DNA of 64,000 nucleotides, taken from Siphonodentalium dalli (Eukaryota; Mollusca; Scaphopoda; Gadilida; Siphonodentaliidae). Numbering within the stretch: the first letter of the stretch is position 1; every line of letters starts with the position of its first letter. This document shows positions 49,084-60,863 of this stretch, one piece after another. The position numbers and the translations under genes were made by a program. The stretch spans positions 132,503,129-132,567,128 of the forward strand of contig CP136064.1 in NCBI GenBank assembly GCA_032622095.1, read 5' to 3'. The notes under the pieces were generated by a model that saw only the letters and a list, made by a program, of their open reading frames with translations, ran no database searches and had not been told where the DNA came from.

Positions 49084-50324
49084 ACAAGAGATGGACTGTC
49101 GTTCGGTACATACTCCCTTGTTACATACCGCCTAGTGTGGGTATATCTATAAAATATGACTGCTATATACTCAGACAGATGGACCCAAAATCAGCATTTT
49201 CATATAAACAAAGATGAATAACTATAGAACCAAAAAACAAAACAAGACAAATAGTTGAATGTGCCATTAAATGTCCTCATAATGGTGAACATCCATACCA
49301 AATTTAATTGAGATCCGAGCATTACTGTTCAATTTATGACACTAACATATACCAGACGGACCAAAAATCCAACATTTCCAGATAATCGAAGATGTATAAC
49401 TCTAGAATTGAAAATCCGAACAAAACGATGGAAGATTCTTTTTAATGTCTTCATAGTAGTGAACATCCATTCCAAATTTCATTGAGATCCCATCAAAACT
49501 GTTGAAGTTACAACATGAACTGACACCATGCATACATACCAAACAGCCATCATTTCCTGATAAACACAGATGAATAACTCTAGAATGTAAAATCCGAAAA
49601 AAAAATGATGGACCCCTCTATTGCATGTGCCCTCACAGTAGTGAACATCCATACAAAATTTCATTGAGATCCGATCACTACTGTTCAAGTTATGACAAGC
49701 ACAGACACCAGACGGACCAAAAATCCAACATTTCCAGATAATCAAAAATGAATAACTCTAGAATGGAAACTCCGAACAAAACAATGAAACCCTCTATTTA
49801 ATGTCCTCATAGTTGTGAACATCCATACAAAATTTCATTGAGATCCCATCAAAACTGTTGAAGTTACAACATGAACTGACACCAGGCATACCATGCAAAA
49901 GCCAACATTTCCAGATAAAGAAAGATGAATAACTCTAGAATGGAAAATCGGAACAAAACGACGGAACCCTCTATTTAATGTCCTCATGTAGTGAACACCC
50001 ATACCAAATTTCATTGAGATCCCATCAAAACTGTTGAAGTTACAACATGAATTGACACCAGGCATACCATGCAAAAGCCAACATTTCCAGATAAAGAAAG
50101 ATGAATAACTCTAGAATGGAAAATCGGAACAAAACGATGGAACCCTCTATTTAATGTCCTCATTGTAGTGAACATCCATACCTAATTTCATTGAGATCGG
50201 AGCACTACTGTTCAAGTTATGACATGAACAAACATCGGACGGTCGTACGTACGGTCGCACACACAGACGCATGTACGGACGGATAGGTGCAAACAGTTTA
50301 ACCCTCTTTTTAAAGGGGGTATAA
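49084..50324. mobile_element. pearl-like element, fourth subfamily, ~177-bp core units
   Basis: It starts ACAAGAGATGGACTGTCG. Six core units have TTAATGTCCTCAT, GTGAACATCCATACAAATT-like words, TTTCATTGAGATC, ACTGTT.AAGTTA and GATGAATAACTCTAGAATGG. A CGGACGG/ACGTACGG microsatellite lies at 50236-50285. The end is CCCTCTTTTTAAAGGGGG followed by TATAA. The layout is that of the 30.2- and 37.0-kb elements with unrelated core sequence. Confidence 0.8.
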
Positions 50325-50716
50325 GTAACGCACGCATCACTAAAAGTCATATTTTATCGTCTGTCCATTTTTTCAATTTTGGACAAATAAATTGGAAAAA
50401 ATGAGTTCGTTTTCTATGTGCATTACGTCAGGGATCACAGTTATACCGTTGAGTGTATATGGAGGATTAACCGAAGGAACATCTGTTGGTTGGTGAACTA
50501 TTTGCGACAATGCAATGCAATAAATCTGATGATTTTGGCGAAATCCGGAAAATTCCAAACGATTTGAAATACATTAAACCGAATGCTATATTGGAAACTC
50601 GAGTAGTTTCAATGGGCAAAAAGTGTTTCCTGGTGCCAAAATATGTGATCTAATAGAAAAATAAAAATGAAATTATTCACAAATACTTTCTTGTCAATCT
50701 TTGAAGTACATGTACG

Positions 50717-52706
50717 GGGTCCTACTAAACAACGAACACAAACGAACACAGACGAACATAAACGAACACAGGTCCAAAAAGCGGAGTAGAAGGGTGAAAT
50801 TTGGTTTGTGTGTGCGCGTGGGTCCATTCTATGTGTATGTGGTGTTATTTCCAACTTTGATGATTTATTTTTTGAGGTATTAGCATTATTTGAATACAAA
50901 ACTACTAAACAACGAACACAAACGAACATAAGATTAGCGGCAGTGCAGAGACTACCATGCATGCAGGTGTTAATTAACTACGGCTTACTCTGTCTCCTTG
51001 TTTTTACTGCAAGATGATTGTCAATTTTATCACTGATGGCAATAAAAACACGGGGAAACATCATAGGTCGGCGTTTTAATGCATAGCTAACAAAACATTT
51101 GAGTGAATGTGAGTGAGTCATTGTTGTCAGTCTCTGAGATGACTATATATTTTTTCTCAGTCTCGGAGATCACTCTGGTAAATGCTATTTCTGCTTGCTT
51201 TCCTGATACACGCATCGTAATTTAAGTAAAACAGACAGTGATCAAACTGTCAATAAGATGGAAAAGTATTCAATAGCGAGAGCGGCTTGGTAACAATAGA
51301 AAACAAAATCATTTATGACGAAATACAGACAGACATAATTGACAAATATATGTGACAACAGACGATACCTTAGATTTATGGAAAGACTAAAGACGAAAGT
51401 TTTCAATGCTAGAAAAAAAAAATCAACAATTCCGAAATGTTGGACAAATAACAATTATGAAAGCATTAAAGGTGCGGGAGTCCTTGGCAGTGGGTATATG
51501 CTGTGAAAATATTTCCAACGGTCAACAACCGACACAAAAAGTAAAATGTAGACAGACTTTGTCCGTATACAAATAAGAAATATCGCATAAACAGACTAAT
51601 GCGAAGACTTCTTAATTTTGTGAGTGACAATTCCAAATTCCAAACTTCAACTGACGACAATTAACTATACCCAAAACTAGCTACCGCTCTCGCAAAAAAA
51701 CCTGGACCAAAAAAAGGAAAGAGTGAAGGCATCAAAAACCAAGACCTTCACCAATAAACGACAGAAAGTTAGCATATAGTATGCAAATATAAATAGAAGA
51801 TCTCACATGAGTTTCTATTTTATACGGAATTTATCAACCGAGTTCACTAAATTCGATTTGAGCCGTGGTTTACCGAGGCTCAAATAGAATTTAGTGGACG
51901 AGGTTGATAAATTACGTATAAAATAGAACGAGTTTGAGATACTTTTTATCACATGATCATATAATCGCTTAAATTTTTATCGAAAACAACAATAATTAAC
52001 AGACAGAGAACTTTGTCCCAAAGAGCAGCGTGACGTCATTGCACGCAACGATATTACACGTGTCTATTACGCTCGAATATTACATAGGAAAATAGTGCTA
52101 ATCATGTGATAAAATAACATATAGACTTCTTGGATTCATATCAAATAAGTGCATTACTTGATTTTAATGATTTAAATAATGCAACATTTTGCTGGAGCCA
52201 TTTTCATCCATGCACTGATTTCAAGGAGAACAAACTCTGCCCATCGTTCCGCCGGGGCTGAGTTGTAAAATAATATATAAATATTCGATTGTATACCGTA
52301 AAACAAACTTTGATTCTAGTACCTGAAGTTCTACTGAAAGAGCAGTGTGATGCCAGGGAAGTTAAACGAAGTAATAATAAGACAAACTAACTAAGTCAAA
52401 ACAACTCAGTGACAAAGAGCCAGAGTAGAAGCCATAGAGAAGGCGGTAGTTAATTAACACCTTTATTAACACCTTTGCAATACGGCTAATCTCATGTTCG
52501 TTTGTGTTCGTTGTTTAGTAGCTTTGCATTCAAATAATGCTTATAACTCGAAAAATATTTCATCAAAGTTGGAAATAACACCACATACACATATATTGGA
52601 CCCACACGCACCCACAAACCAAATTTCACCCTTCTATTCCGCTTTTTAGACCTGTGTTCGTTTATGTTCGTTTATGTTCGTTTGTGTTCGTTGTTTAGTA
52701 GGACCG
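50717..52706. mobile_element. 2-kb DNA transposon with ~265-bp TIRs and perfect 8-bp duplication
   Basis: CATGTACG occurs at 50709-50716 and at 52707-52714, immediately outside termini that read GGTCCTACTAAACAACGAAC on both strands. The arms (50717-50985 and about 52440-52706) are roughly 90% identical over some 265 bp. They hold tandem ACGAACACAAACGAACA words in two clusters. Eight-base duplication points to hAT or a P-like superfamily. The 1.4-kb core has no recognised transposase and itself carries a smaller inverted-repeat unit. Confidence 0.9.
51797..51943. repeat. nested inverted repeat, ~65-bp arms
   Basis: TTCTATTTTATACGGAATTT, then ATCAACC.AGTTCACTAAATTC, is mirrored by GAATTTAGTGGAC and GGTTGATAAATTACGTATAA around a loop TGGTTTACC. 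The unit resembles in design the one at 1915-2069. Confidence 0.75.
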
Positions 52707-52780
52707 CATGTACGTTCCTTCCAATCATTGAAATTGAATTCAACCAATCTATCAAAACTGTCACTTTGACAGCACATGCA

Positions 52781-53836
52781 CAGACCTTCTCAAAATAAGT
52801 GTCCCTTTTAACGCGGTTCTCAGGAGTTAACAACGCGGTCGTACCCCGCTGGACAAAACAAGTGTCCACTGCCACCGCGGTGTACTTGCCGTTCGGCCGC
52901 GGTGTCATTGTGTGTAACCGCGGTTTAGCACCGCGGTCGAATGGCAAGTACACCGCGGCCGAATGGCAAGTACACCACGGCCGAACAGCAAGTACACGGC
53001 CGAACTGCAGTCAGCTGGTGGAGCCGCGGTGTAGTTGCAGTTCGGCCACGGTGGCAACGCAAACCGCGGTTAAGTGGACACTTGTTTTGTCCAGCGGGGT
53101 ACCTTCAACACAATGCGGTCGTTGCGTTGATAACGCAATGTTGGTACGTTACGACCGCGTTGAAGTTTAACAGTAACACAGACCGCGTTTATGTTAAATG
53201 CGTTGCGTCAAGGATCAACGCAACACGCGAAGATTACAATCACCGCGCCGAAAAATATACAGACGATGAGTCATGTAAGTAGTTTTTTAACCATTAAATT
53301 TTTTGTTTTAAATATAATTTATGATCACATATGACTAATTTAGTGTCATTTTCCCACTCTCTGAAAACAGAAAATCACATAACTACGCGACGTGAACTCA
53401 AAAGTGTTTTGGTTGTTAGAAATCTCAATTGCATCTCTAAATAAAAGACTCTATTAATTCGTGCAGCACGATCAATGCAATCTACATTTATTTATTAGCT
53501 TTTTCCAGAAAAATTCTAATGAAAATGTAAAACATTTAACACCAATCAATCATTTTATTCATACCTCCCACCATGCCAAAATAACATTGTATTATGTTGG
53601 CAATGTTCCGTTTCGTTGACGGTTATCTCAACCGCGTTTGTTGCGTTGACAGTCATGCCCACCGCGCTATGTTACATTGACGGTTACCTCGAACGCATTG
53701 AGGAAAATCACAACTGAATTGGAGTAACGTTACGACCGCGTTCCGTTAACACGAGAATCGCGTCGATGGTCAATTCTCAACGCGGTTCCAACGTTTGAGA
53801 GGGACACTTATTTAAAGTTAATTTTGAGAAGGTATG
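52781..53836. mobile_element. CpG-rich TIR element related to the 15.6-kb insertion
   Basis: The left end CAGACCTTCTCAAAATAAGT leads into GTCCCTTTTAACGCGGTT; the right end mirrors it with a 10-bp insertion (CATACCTTCTCAAAATTAAC, later AAATAAGTGTCCC). The AAGTGTCCCTTTTAACGCGGT block parallels AAGCGACCTGTTTTAACGAGGT of the larger element, so they belong together. The left half has about six copies of ACCGCGG..GAATGGCAAGTACACC-like units. No coding domain was recognised. TA flanks are not conserved. Confidence 0.7.
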
Positions 53837-53879
53837 TTCTCACATCAGCAGCCATCAGTATAAAAGTATAATGATATAA

Positions 53880-53940
53880 ACCGGTGTAACAGTTTATCTC
53901 CCCCCCCCCCCCCCCTGGGTATTTCCCTCTCCCCCACTCA
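53880..53940. repeat. ACCGGTGTAACA + C-tract repeat, inverted copy at 59405
   Basis: ACCGGTGTAACAGTTTATCT, a run of about 18 C, then TGGGTATTTCCCTCTCCCCC. The reverse complement of the same arrangement is at about 59408-59455. Confidence 0.6.
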
Positions 53941-53952
53941 TATATTTTTTTT

Positions 53953-54411
53953 CACGCAGACAACGCTCTTTCGATATTAAAATTAATTCACCCTCGCCTA
54001 GAGACGAGCCTTCTTTGGTTAGCCTGCAAAAAGTACCCTAGAGATAAAGCTTCCTTCCTAACTGTAGGAAGACTCGTCTCTCGTACCACATACGAAGATG
54101 GGGGGAATTGTCAACTTTGTAGATCCGAGTATCTCAATCCTGTGTGGCATGTCATCTTGTATTGCCCTGCCTTTAACAGTATCCGTAACACATTCTGGTA
54201 TGACTTCATAACTCACTTTGGTATTCCTTGTTATTTAAAGCTTGAGGCTCTAAACTCGGACGAATTACTTGCTGTCTTCCTGAGTTCCATGCCAATTGAT
54301 TTGTCTGATGAAGTAGCGGATATTTCTGATTTTACACGCACATTTGTGTTGCATACAGCAAAACTTTGGAGGCTATATGAATCATGCTCTCAAATGCCTT
54401 GTCGACTTTGA
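53953..54411 (+). pseudogene. non-LTR retrotransposon (LINE) ORF2, C-terminal fragment
   Basis: An open frame runs from about 53953 to the stop at 54411. It includes ADNALSILKLIHPRLE, FLTVGRLVSRTT and CQLCRSEYLNPVWHVILYCP. The arrangement C-x2-C-x8-H-x4-C is the cysteine/histidine motif that follows the reverse transcriptase domain in jockey/CR1-type LINEs, with the preceding GRLVSRT block typical of that region. The reverse transcriptase itself is missing, so the copy is 5'-truncated, as is usual for LINEs. It lies within the host intron, antisense to the LIM gene. Confidence 0.7.
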
Positions 54412-55645
54412 GCCGTTGTCTGAATGAACGATTTAATGATATTTTTATGCAAATCGTGCATCACTTGACTTATTCACACCATTATTATGCATTTTTATAT
54501 TATTTGTATTCAATATATCGCATCGCCTGTCCATACAGTCAAAGGTGCCCTCTCGTTATTGCATCTAAAATGATAATTTTGCAGCAACGTGTTCGTGATC
54601 AGGCACTTTTGGTTTTCCCATGGTCGTCGATTTTTCAATATTCGGCCTCAACCTAATTCCGGCTTTCGATGTTTCCGTACATAACACGCGGTTATTACCA
54701 CCTTTGGACTCCGTGGGCAAATTCTTTTCACATTTACTCAATTTGTTGTCCAATAAACGCTACTGTACAGTTTCTTATCCAATTGACACTTTTGTTCCTT
54801 TGACGGTATCTACGGTCCGATATGAAACTCTTAGTCATTGAGTTACAGATGGAAAACTAACCCCAATAATCCGGATTTTTGGCTATTACATATTCTAATT
54901 GAAGGAAACATTATTCGTGAAAGACAGTGGGGTTGATGTCTATAATAGTGGCTCAATGTCGAACGGTTTCCATGTGAGTTGATCGGATTTGTGTTTGATG
55001 TCACCTTGATGAGTTCATTTGACATAATGTTGCATATATATACACTGATGTCTATTCTGTGTGTGTGGTCGTGTGCATGTGTGTGGATCTTTAAATGAGG
55101 GTGCGTGTGCATTTGGTTGTGTGAGGGTGCGTGTGAGGGTAGGTGAGTTCGTGTGCGACTGAATGCTAGGTGAGGGGGTGCGCGTGTGTCTGACTCTATT
55201 GTCAAATCTTAGATTCCAATATCTTTGATGAAACTTACTTGCATGTGTAGAACGTGTCGGTCAGCTTGCATCTGCATGTCTGTCAGTCGTGTTTCTTCCT
55301 GTCTGCATGTTTATCTGTCAGCATGTATGTCTGTCTAGATACTTATGTGACTGTCTGCCTGTCTGTCTGTATGTCTCTTTCGCGTGTATGCTTGACTGTA
55401 AAATCGTCTAAGCCTAGGCGTGTCTGGACGTGTTTACGTGTACGCATGTGTGCGGCTGGGTGGTTGCATGTGCCTGAGATTCAGTGTGTGTGCGTGTAAC
55501 TGTGTGCGTAATCTCGCTTTATTTTGTGTTGTCATATTCCTTAAATGTGCATACATTCCACTGTCATTTTTGTATTATAATTGTTTGTAACTATGTTATT
55601 TAAATGTAACTCTCCGATAGTGGAGGCAATAAAAGGATATATATA
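54412..55645 (+). mobile_element. LINE 3' UTR and tail
   Basis: The stretch following the ORF2 fragment has no frame of note. It contains GT-rich and TGTCTGTC-rich segments (55040-55500) and ends with GGAGGCAATAAAAGG and a (TA)n tail at about 55625-55645. AATAAA here can serve as the element's poly-A signal. Confidence 0.5.
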
Positions 55646-55649
55646 TATA

Positions 55650-56717
55650 AATATGTCAAAATATTACCTTACGATTTTATCGTTTATTTTGCTTTATATT
55701 GTCATGAAATGGCGAGAAATTAACTTTATATGAGAACAATTTAATAGAATAAGAATTTGGGGTGGGGGGGGAATATCCAGGCCTAAGTATATCCCCCCCC
55801 CCCCCACCCAGTGGCTATATATGACAAAAATTAAACGTATGATTTTATTGCTTAATTTGATTTATATAGTTATGAAATTGCGAGAAATTAACTTCATATG
55901 AGCAAAATTTGATTAGAGTTAGAATTTGGGGTGGGGGGAAGATACCCAGGCCCGAGTATCTCCCCCCCCCCCCCCCCCACCCAGCACCTATATATGACAA
56001 AAATTAAACATATGATTTTATTGCTTAATTTGCTTTATATAGTTATGAAATGGCGAGATAAACTTATATATATATTTTTTTTAATTCTGCTGCTGGGTGA
56101 GGGGGGGGGGGGGGATACTCAGGCCTCTCCCCCACACCAAATTCATACTCTATCAACTTTTTGTCATAAAAAGTTAATTTCTGACCATATCATGACTATT
56201 TAAAGCAATAAAATCATACGTTTAATTTTTTGTCATATGTAGCTGCTGGGTGGGGGGGGGGGGGGGAGAGAGAAGATACTCAGGCATGGGTATCCCCCCA
56301 CACCCCAAATTCTTACTATAATCAAATTTTGCTCATATAAAGTTAATTTCTCGCCATTTCATGACTATATAAAGCAAATTAAGCAATAAAATCATACGTT
56401 TAATTTTTGTCATCGCTGGGAGGGGGGGAAGATACTCAGGCCTGGGTATCTCTCCCCCCCCCCCCCCCCCCACCCCAAATTCTTACTCTATCAAATTTTG
56501 CTCATATAAAGTTAATTTCTCGCCATTTCATGACTATATAAAGCAAATTAAGCAATAAAATCATGCGTTAATTTTTGTCATATGTAGGTGCTGGGGGGGG
56601 GGGGGGGGGGAAGATACTCAGGCCTGGGTATCTTCCCCCCACCCCAAATTCTTACTATAATCAAATTTTGCTCATATAAAGTTAATTTCTCGCCATTTCA
56701 TGACTATATAAAGCAAA
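55650..56717. repeat. G/C-tract tandem array, ~185-bp units (copy 2), with orientation switch
   Basis: Units match 35385-36010 (TTTGGGGTGGGGG, GATACCCAGGCC, CCCACCCAG, GCTTTATATAGTCATGAAATGG). Those up to about 56090 are in plus orientation; those from about 56090 to 56717 are inverted, making a large palindrome with six or so units in total. The G and C tracts reach up to 19-20 bases. Confidence 0.85.
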
Positions 56718-56721
56718 TTAA

Positions 56722-58939
56722 CCCTTTTCCCAACAGCACATGTAGTTAAACCACGTCATATAGCCAACGTCAACAGGTATGAAGGTAATTACGTTAGCCA
56801 ACAGGAATTTGACGTTATAACATCATTGGGTGTTTCCCCACACTGGCCACAGGTAAATGTGCCATGTGTATCATCCGATATGCAACAACAAGCATGCTTT
56901 CACTTAAGACTTAAGTTAAGTGTCATCTGTGAATACGATAATGGAAACATAAACCAATAGACGAACTAAATATGTGCATATAAACAACCGTTTATCTTCA
57001 TTTGATCACAAATGTTAGTCAAAAATGACATTTTATGCAAATTTACGGTATGCCTATGCGAGTGTGTCCTTTAAGTTTGTTTACCCACGGATTCGTGTCC
57101 TGATTGAAAAAATAATAATTCATGATTTTTGAAAACAAAAAAGCGTATTATAAATAAAATAATTAAACCAAATGTCTTTATATATGATGTACATTAATCA
57201 TATAAACCATGATTTGACAAAGTCGTAAAAAGACTTCCGATAAAAGCGCAAATTATTAGCAATTACGTCACGTTGCTTTGTGAAAGTTTGTAAATTTTCG
57301 TGCAAAAATCACATGTTCAAAGGTCACTTTTTGTTGATTCTAAGAATGTTTTCATTGACAACCAATGACATCAATGATTAGAAGTTTGAACTGATTTCAT
57401 TGGCTCAAGTTTAGGGGTGGAGTTTCCCCATTGATGCTAATTAGATGACAGAAAACCAGAGCGAATTGTTCGAAATGGCTGTGGGCTAACTTAGTAAGAC
57501 GTCGCCAACAGGTGCTCGAATGTGTCGCTTGGGATATTCTTTGTTTTATCGACATTGCGTTGATATAAGTACATTATTACTTTATAGTCGGTAATTATAT
57601 ATGCATACACGCAAAGAAGCTTCCCAAGATAAATTTGAGATATCTGCATGTCAACTGTAAACTCGCCTTTATTTAGAAGCACCCGCATTGGGCTGACTTG
57701 ATGTCAAACCAGGAGATATTTTTTTTTATTGATTACTTTCTCGATCGATCAGGGTCCATGGTCTTTTGCGCGGTATATTTGAAATCTTGAACAGATGGAT
57801 ATATAAAAGTAATATCTCATCAATTTATTATACTAAATTTGTAGATAATATATATAAAAAAGTTTTAATTATGTGTTTAGAATCCCGCCGATAGCACAAC
57901 AACGGCCGCGTCCGTAGTTACATTACAACCGGAAATAATATTCCGATGCTCCGACATAACATGATTTCGCAGAGTAAATTTGTGCAATAAATGCAGAAAG
58001 ATCCACTTTGAGTCATCAATTTGGAATTGCAATGTTCGAGTTCTCAAATTAAACAACAATTGTGACACTTAATGAATATGTTTCACAACATTTGGTTTGT
58101 GGAGAAGTTCACCTACATTAAATATTGATCAAATTTAGTCTTCGTCGAAAATTCGCTACCAGTGAACCACCACGTGTTTCTGTTTCGTTTGTTTTCATTT
58201 TGTCAGCCAATACGAGACTGAGAACATACTCTATGTCAACATTTAATATTTAGGCAAGTTGGAAATACGTGCCTTCGTTATGATGTTAGTCCATTAAAAA
58301 ATATATATTATTATAAAAATCTTTTTTCACGTTCACGGATGAAGTGACAATCATAATGGAACTCGACAGGAAAAACATCCCAATGGCCAGTTCCGCAACT
58401 GTCACGCTGAGATTTTGCTTATCTGTGGCCGATTTAATTACGGCTGGGGAAAATGTTCATATTGCACTATTTGGAAATATAAAATCACCACTTAAGAAAT
58501 AATACATAATCCAATATAAATATCAAGTTCAAGTTGTCATATTTTACATAGATTACCCTCGCGGCCACGCATAACGCAATCAACAAGGAAGCGTCTCTGA
58601 CAACAACTTTCGTTTTCGTCGAAACCACGTGTTTCTATTTCGTTTGTTTTCATTTTGTCGACCAAAACAGCATTATAAGTAAACATTTTGCAAATCTAAA
58701 GCCTAGCAAAGGAAGAAAGGATTTAATATGTGCTCTTCATGATCTTAACAATCAGCAGAACAAAACACAATCAATGTAAATCGTCATTATTACTCTTTAT
58801 TCGAGTCTCAAATCCGAGTGTTGAAAATGCAAAAATTAAAGACGTCAAAAGACGATACGGACGCTACAACAAAAGACGTCAAAAGACGATACGGACGCTA
58901 CAACAAAAGACGTCAAAAGACGATACGTTGGAATAAGGG
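56722..58939. mobile_element. piggyBac-like element, 2.2 kb, decayed
   Basis: TTAA flanks both ends (56718-56721 and 58940-58943). The termini CCCTTTTCCCAACAG and the complement of CGTTGGAATAAGGG agree at about 11 of 14 positions. A pair of ~50-bp direct repeats with ACCACGTGTTTCTGTTTCGT lies at 58165-58215 and 58624-58675. No transposase domain is recognised. Termini resemble those of the element 58997-59390, 53 bp downstream. Confidence 0.6.
58841..58927. repeat. 34-bp minisatellite near the piggyBac-like right end
   Basis: GACGTCAAAAGACGATACGG followed by ACGCTACAACAAAA starts at 58841, 58875 and 58909 (2.5 copies, exact). It sits just inside the right terminus. Confidence 0.85.
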
Positions 58940-58996
58940 TTAAACGATAGAATCATAAGGTAATATTTTGACATATTTATACTATTATTGGGTTAA

Positions 58997-59390
58997 CCCT
59001 TTACCCAACAAACCGGCCAAAACCGGCCAAATAAAGCTTCAACAGCCTAAAATATCTTCGGTCTGTCTCAATAGAACCATACAAATATGGATATCATTGG
59101 AACCGGCTCCTTGACCACATTGTGATAGTTACAGTTATGCCCTGTGCCAATGCATTCTCTTATATATGCGAGTCGACCATAGGTCGCCTCGCATATATAA
59201 GAGAATGCATTGGCCTAAAAAAAATCTTTTTTTTAACACTTTTTACCACTTTTTCTTACATTCTTTTTATAATTTTATAATTTTTAATGTGTTAAGCCAA
59301 TGCATTCTCTTATATATGCGAGGCGACCTATGGTCGACTCGCATATATAAGAGAATGCATTGGCACAGGGCCCTTCTGTTGGGTAAAGGG
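58997..59390. mobile_element. piggyBac-like MITE with double hairpin
   Basis: TTAA at 58993-58996 and 59391-59394; termini CCCTTTACCCAACA and exact complement TGTTGGGTAAAGGG. Inside, two 69-bp hairpins (59146-59214 and 59296-59364) have arms of GCCAATGCATTCTCTTATAT and complement with a 3-nt loop. The two hairpins are also inverted copies of one another, so nearly the whole interior folds. A half terminus of the same type (TTGGGTAAAGGGTTAA) is at 63593-63607. Confidence 0.88.
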
Positions 59391-59470
59391 TTAAGTTAAA
59401 CTTCAAAAACGGGGGGGGGAAGATACCCAGGGGGGGAGATATCGTGTTACACCGGTATATAGTATTCTTG

Positions 59471-60344
59471 TGGAACACTAGAAAAATTACATCAGTGTCA
59501 CTGAGAATTGTTCCTGATAGTGGATATCCATGGGCATTGCAGTAAATAAATACATGTAGAGCAATTTATGGCACTGCTACATTTGAATCAGATTTCTCAG
59601 AATTCCTAATATAATTGTCAGAAGTTTTTTGTAATTTGAGTGGTGTGTTTCTCTATACATGTATGTGTGGTTACATTGTACAGTTATGATATTTGGTGGG
59701 AGACATTGAGTGCTTCTGACTTTATAAACCATATCCCTCACACTATCATGAATAGAACCAGACAAAACTCATGCTATGCCTTTCCTCAATATCCATTTAG
59801 AGCCATGCTTTTGGAATTGGGCAACAGAGGTGTCAGAGTATTCCCATGTATTGAGCTACCCCTGTATACATGTGATTACACAGATACAAGTTGTATTACA
59901 TGAACCTGGAATCATGAAAACAGATTTAATATTCGATTTTGAGTATGTTTTGAATTTTTTTTAATAAATAATAAATATAATAAGACATTTAGACATAATT
60001 GCTTGTGAACCCAGACTTGAATTTGTAATGGCCTTATATATGTTTTATTATTATTTCTATCCATTGTAATTAATTTTAACACAGTTGATGCCCCATTTAA
60101 AAATAGATCATCTTGAGCTATATTGTACAGAGAAATGAGGAATCGGGGAGTCCATAAATATACACACAGTACTGTACCACTTTAAAGGGACATTCAAGGT
60201 ACCGGGCCATATTCTGGCTATAAACACCCAATTCCGGTATCATACCCAAGTTTGGAGATAAAGTGTCTAGTCATTTCAGTGAAGCGGACCAGCGTCGCCA
60301 AACTCACCCTCTGGAGACCTCATTCTGTTTATGACCAGTTTTTC
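59471..60344. other. intron sequence, no feature recognised
   Basis: AT-rich; an 87-codon open frame (59640-59903) shows no domain. No element boundaries were seen. Confidence 0.35.
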
Positions 60345-60862
60345 ATACCCATCATATTTAATGGGCCTTATTATGCCCCATGAACCAACCATTAAATATA
60401 GGCTGTATTTAATGGCCATCAATTTTGTGGGCACCCTGCCCCCATAAATTTAATGGGCATAAAAATTTACCTCCCAAAATTAATGCCCATTATAATGACC
60501 CATTTTAATGCCCATTATATTTAATGGGCCTTAATATGTAACCTTTCATGGGATTTTAAAGGGGTTTTAATGGCAATTAAACACAGAATGTTGCCATTAA
60601 TATTTTAATGGCCTTTAGTTCCCGCCTTCATTTAATGCCCATTACCCCAGTTAATTTAATGGCCATACACATACCCATTAAAATAATTTAGCTTTAATGG
60701 CCGTTAACTTTCTTATAATAATGGCAATTTAATGGCTGTGAAAGGTTACATATTAAGGGGGTATTTTAATGGGTTTTTAATGGGAAAATCATGGGTTTTT
60801 TAATGGATTTGTAATGGTATATCATTAATGGGCCTTTAATGGGCATTTAATGGGTGTGCGCG
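60345..60862. repeat. AATGGGCATTAAA-type subterminal array, right
   Basis: Words TTAATGGGCATT, TTTAATGGCC, AATGCCCATTA and complements are packed over 500 bp and end with CCCATTAAATGCC-type words and GCGCGCAGTAGT, the inverse of ACTACTGTACAAGC at 47879. The outside octamers GGTATATC (47871-47878 region) and GGTAGTTC (right) agree at 6 of 8. Confidence 0.7.
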
Positions 60863-60863
60863 C

